The notes under the pieces were generated by a model, which did no database searches, had not been told where the DNA came from, and was given only the letters and a program-made list of their open reading frames with translations. From Vibrio lentus (lineage in GTDB: Bacteria; Pseudomonadota; Gammaproteobacteria; Enterobacterales; Vibrionaceae): a stretch of DNA of 64,000 nucleotides. The DNA is taken from assembly GCF_002875945.1 (NCBI RefSeq), contig NZ_MCZK01000158.1, forward strand, positions 1-64,000, written 5' to 3'. Position 1 is the first letter of the stretch. Each line of letters opens with the position of its first letter. Made by a program: the position numbers and the translations under genes. Of the stretch, positions 61,501-64,000 are shown piece by piece.

Positions 61501-62528
61501 TGAGTTGTGCATTATCCATTAAAGATCTGACTTGTAAGTACGAGTCCCAAACTATTTTGGAATCTCTTTCTTTAGAAGTTGAGCATGGTGAAATTGTTTG
61601 TCTGCTTGGTGCCAGTGGTTGTGGTAAGACGACGCTGCTTAAAGCGATTGCCGGCCTGCTTCCATTGAGTAGTGGTGTCATGAGTCTGAATTGCCAAGTT
61701 ATTGATGACGCTGCGAATTGGTTACCACCAGAGCAGCGTAACATTGGCATGATCTTCCAAGACTATGCTCTGTTTCCACACCTTACTGTGAATCAGAATG
61801 TGGCATTTGGTCTGCGTGATATGTCTGAGCAAGATAAGACAGCGAAAGTTAAAGAGATGCTTGAGCTTGTTCATCTTGATCAATTTGGCGATCGTTATCC
61901 TCATCAGCTTTCTGGTGGACAACAGCAACGTGTCGCGATTGCGCGTTCTTTGGCATATAAGCCAGACCTGCTGCTATTGGATGAACCATTTTCCAACATT
62001 GATACCCAAGTACGTCATGAGCTGATTTCTCAGATTCGTAAAATCTTTAAGAAGCAGGGTGTGACGGCTATTTTTGTTACTCACAGTCGTGAAGAGGCGT
62101 TTGCCTTTGCTGACAAGATGGCGGTAATGAATCATGGTGTCATCGAACAATACGGCTCGGCGTCAGAATTGTACTTCCACCCATCAAGCAAGTTTGTTGC
62201 AGACTTCTTGGGCGGTGGTAGTTATTTAGGTGCGCAACGTATTTCTGAACATGAGTTTGAGACAAGCTTAGGTTTGATTGAAGCGAAAGCGCAGACTCAG
62301 ATCGAAATTGGTGCTGAATGTGCGTTGTTGTTAAGGCCTCAGCATATTGTGGCGAGCCACGATGTCGACAGTAATTTGTCGGTATTGGAACAGCAGTTTA
62401 TGGGTGACCACTGTCGTTATGTGATTGAAGCTAATGGCCAGAAATTATTAGCAACGTCTTCAGAAGCGCTTGAGTTCGGTATGCCGGTAACGGTTAAAGT
62501 CGACACCAAAGGCGTATTGGCGTTCTAA
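61500..62528 (+). CDS. fbpC: Iron(III) ABC transporter ATP-binding protein
   Basis: ATPase energising FbpABC. The 342 residues have Walker A GASGCGKT (37-44), Q-loop in IGMIFQDYALFPHLTV, signature LSGGQQQRV, Walker B LLLLDEPFSNID and the switch His in FVTHSREEA. A TOBE-like regulatory domain follows (about 255-342). Its ATG overlaps the fbpB stop by one base, so the genes are coupled. Confidence 0.94.
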   Translation: MSCALSIKDLTCKYESQTILESLSLEVEHGEIVCLLGASGCGKTTLLKAIAGLLPLSSGVMSLNCQVIDDAANWLPPEQRNIGMIFQDYALFPHLTVNQNVAFGLRDMSEQDKTAKVKEMLELVHLDQFGDRYPHQLSGGQQQRVAIARSLAYKPDLLLLDEPFSNIDTQVRHELISQIRKIFKKQGVTAIFVTHSREEAFAFADKMAVMNHGVIEQYGSASELYFHPSSKFVADFLGGGSYLGAQRISEHEFETSLGLIEAKAQTQIEIGAECALLLRPQHIVASHDVDSNLSVLEQQFMGDHCRYVIEANGQKLLATSSEALEFGMPVTVKVDTKGVLAF

Positions 62529-62554
62529 CAAAGTCCAACTCGAAATTATAGTGA

Positions 62555-62588
62555 CAAAAAAGCCCAGCACTTTAATCAAGTACTGGGC
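62555..62588 (-). terminator. Terminator of the phosphohexomutase gene
   Basis: GCCCAG...CTGGGC stem with an internal C-A mismatch around TAATC. On the minus strand it ends in TTTTTTGTCAC. A second structure at 62603-62669, overlapping the gene's stop codon, has outer arms TATAGGC/GCCTATA and inner arms GCAGT/ACTGC. Confidence 0.8.
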
Positions 62589-62664
62589 AAGAGTTCTTCA
62601 CTTATAGGCGTTAACAAGGCAGTGATTTGTTAAATCCTATACAAAACTGCTGCACTCTATAAGC

Positions 62665-64000
62665 CTATAGAGAGAGGAAGTCTTTCACTTTTTGAAGAAC
62701 ATGTTCTGCAGTGTCTTTATCTTCCATTTCTGCGAAGATTCGTAGTAACGGCTCTGTTCCTGAGAAGCGAGCAATGACCCAGCCACCATTTTTGAAGTAC
62801 ACCTTAGCGCCATCTTCATAGCTGACTTTTTCAATTTCGTATTCAAATTCAGGCAGTTGTTTCTCTACGTAGATCTTGGTGTAGAGCGCTTCTTTCTCTG
62901 AAGGTTTGAATTTGCAATCTCCTTCTGCCGTATACGCATAACCATACTTAGAGTAGATTTCATCAAGCAGCTCAGAGAGTTTTTTACCTGTCACACTGAT
63001 CATCTCAACCAGTAAGCTCGAAGCAAACACGCCATCCTTACCTTTGATGTGGCCACGAATGGTTAAACCACCCGAGCTTTCGCCACCAATCAGTGAGTCG
63101 TCGACTTCCATTTGAGAGCTGATATGTTTGAAGCCTACAGGAACCTCAAAGCTCTTTTCACCATGATCCGCAGCGACTTTATCAAGTAGATGTGTGGTTG
63201 CGATATTACGTACTACAGAGCCTTTCCAGCCTTTGTATTCCAGCAGGTAGTAATAAAGCAATAGCAGCACTTCGTTAGGGTGAATGAAGTGACCTTTCTC
63301 ATCGATGATCCCCAAACGGTCGGCATCGCCATCGGTACCAATACCAATGTCGTAACCTTCAGCCGCAACTAAGTGCTTCAAGCGATACAGCGTTGCAGCA
63401 CTTGGCGAAGGCATCAATCCACCAAAGTCTGGGTTTTTACCATCGTTAATCACATCAACATCACAACGAGCACTGATTAACACGGTTTGCAGTGCGTTTT
63501 TTGCTACACCAAACATTGGGTCGATCAGGACTCGCAGGTTGGCTTGTTTAATCGATTCGATATCAATAGCGTTAATGATCGAGTCAACAAAGGCGTTCAT
63601 CGGATTGATGATTTCAATTTCTTTGTCGTTCAATGCTTGTTCAAAATCGACTCTTACGACATCTTCACTGGTTAAAGTCGAAATTTGTTGTTCGATCTTT
63701 TCTGTGATGATCTCATCAGCATCACGACCACCTTCAATGAAGATCTTTATGCCGTTATAGTCCGCTGGGTTATGAGAAGCAGTAATACACGCAGAGTAAA
63801 CACATCCCATTTCCTTCGCTTGGAACATCACGATAGGAGTCGGAACGAACTTGTCGATAAAGCTCACTTTGATGTTGTTGGCTGCCAATACTTCAGCAAA
63901 CCAGCACGCGGCTTTATCTGAAAGGAAGCGGCGGTCATAGCCGATAACGAAGCCATTTTTCGCTGCATCTTCATTATTGATGATGTTAGAGAGTGCTTGT
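62665..64000 (-). CDS. Phosphoglucomutase/phosphomannomutase family protein (5' end cut by the window)
   Basis: Alpha-D-phosphohexomutase that interconverts hexose-1- and -6-phosphates; substrate specificity cannot be fixed. The visible part includes the phosphoserine loop TASHNP, metal loop GTDGDADRLG, sugar-binding GGESSGG and phosphate-binding SGTEPLLRIFAE. The frame stays open to the window end, reading ...KNGFVIGYDRRFLSDKAACWFAEVL in codons before 63888 (shown here in part only), so a start inside the window at the TTG 63888 is rejected. The neighbouring fbpC is convergent. Confidence 0.93.
   Translation of the reverse strand, partial: QALSNIINNEDAAKNGFVIGYDRRFLSDKAACWFAEVLAANNIKVSFIDKFVPTPIVMFQAKEMGCVYSACITASHNPADYNGIKIFIEGGRDADEIITEKIEQQISTLTSEDVVRVDFEQALNDKEIEIINPMNAFVDSIINAIDIESIKQANLRVLIDPMFGVAKNALQTVLISARCDVDVINDGKNPDFGGLMPSPSAATLYRLKHLVAAEGYDIGIGTDGDADRLGIIDEKGHFIHPNEVLLLLYYYLLEYKGWKGSVVRNIATTHLLDKVAADHGEKSFEVPVGFKHISSQMEVDDSLIGGESSGGLTIRGHIKGKDGVFASSLLVEMISVTGKKLSELLDEIYSKYGYAYTAEGDCKFKPSEKEALYTKIYVEKQLPEFEYEIEKVSYEDGAKVYFKNGGWVIARFSGTEPLLRIFAEMEDKDTAEHVLQKVKDFLSL

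Noticed and set aside
63487..63888. The TTG at 63888 as the start of the phosphohexomutase, and plus-strand ORFs in its 5' region
   Set aside because: The frame continues upstream to the window end with family-like sequence, and plus-strand ORFs are antisense shadows.

Overview
The window looks like a piece of the main chromosome of a marine Vibrio, most likely near the Splendidus clade. That placement is an inference from gene order and protein identity; no database search was possible. The evidence is a LuxR/HapR/SmcR-type quorum-sensing master regulator between lpd and hpt, luxS next to gshA, a Na+-pumping oxaloacetate decarboxylase operon (oadGAB), the pilABCD-coaE-zapD-yacG block, pdhR-aceEF-lpd, and an fbpABC iron-uptake locus beside a phosphohexomutase. 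Almost all of it is conserved core genome. No prophage, insertion sequence with a transposase, CRISPR array, integron or defence island was seen.

Layout: 1-212 is the end of a tRNA-Arg cluster. 451-3760 is oadGAB behind a good sigma70-type promoter. 3932-11093 holds an oxidoreductase, a YqaA-like membrane protein, a large M16 lipoprotein peptidase, gshA, a lytic-transglycosylase-like lipoprotein and luxS. 11218-13420 (minus) has a CorB/CNNM-CBS protein and YpjD. 13612-17228 is ffh followed by rpsP-rimM-trmD-rplS. 17587-23585 (minus) is the type IV pilus/housekeeping block. 23841-25415 has divergent nadC and ampD. 25899-32975 is the pyruvate dehydrogenase locus. 33216-35440 has luxR, hpt and can. 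35685-39359 has a SulP transporter and the YadG/YadH ABC transporter. 39472-45555 (minus) is panC-panB, folK-pcnB, gluQ-dksA and sfsA. 45590-52862 is hrpB, mrcB and a patatin-autotransporter-like protein. 53134-56496 is acnB and yacL. 56723-58318 is glnK-amtB. 58615-62528 is fbpABC. 62665-64000 (minus) is a phosphohexomutase cut by the window edge.

The genes fit a fast-growing facultative heterotroph. Pyruvate enters the TCA cycle through a PdhR-controlled PDH complex and AcnB, and oxaloacetate decarboxylation can be coupled to Na+ export. CO2/bicarbonate is handled by a carbonic anhydrase with a divergent SulP transporter. Ammonium uptake is probably sigma54-controlled, and iron(III) uptake probably Fur-controlled. 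AI-2 synthesis (luxS) and the quorum-sensing output regulator (luxR) lie in the same window.

The most interesting items lie outside the annotated genes. (1) pilA is broken by one extra A in an A8 tract that separates the signal/N-terminal helix from the rest of the pilin. (2) A 15-codon ORF rich in Met, His and Tyr, with its own Shine-Dalgarno sequence, sits directly before the iron permease fbpB, which lacks a clear ribosome site. (3) Two heptanucleotide tandem arrays each abut the stop codon of a minus-strand gene (yacG, luxR) and are each followed by the same kind of terminator, so they look like copies of one mobile or recurrent module. (4) A 175-bp MITE-like element lies between acnB and yacL. 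(5) Structured leaders and operators lie before rpsP, pdhR, acnB, glnK, fbpA and luxR.
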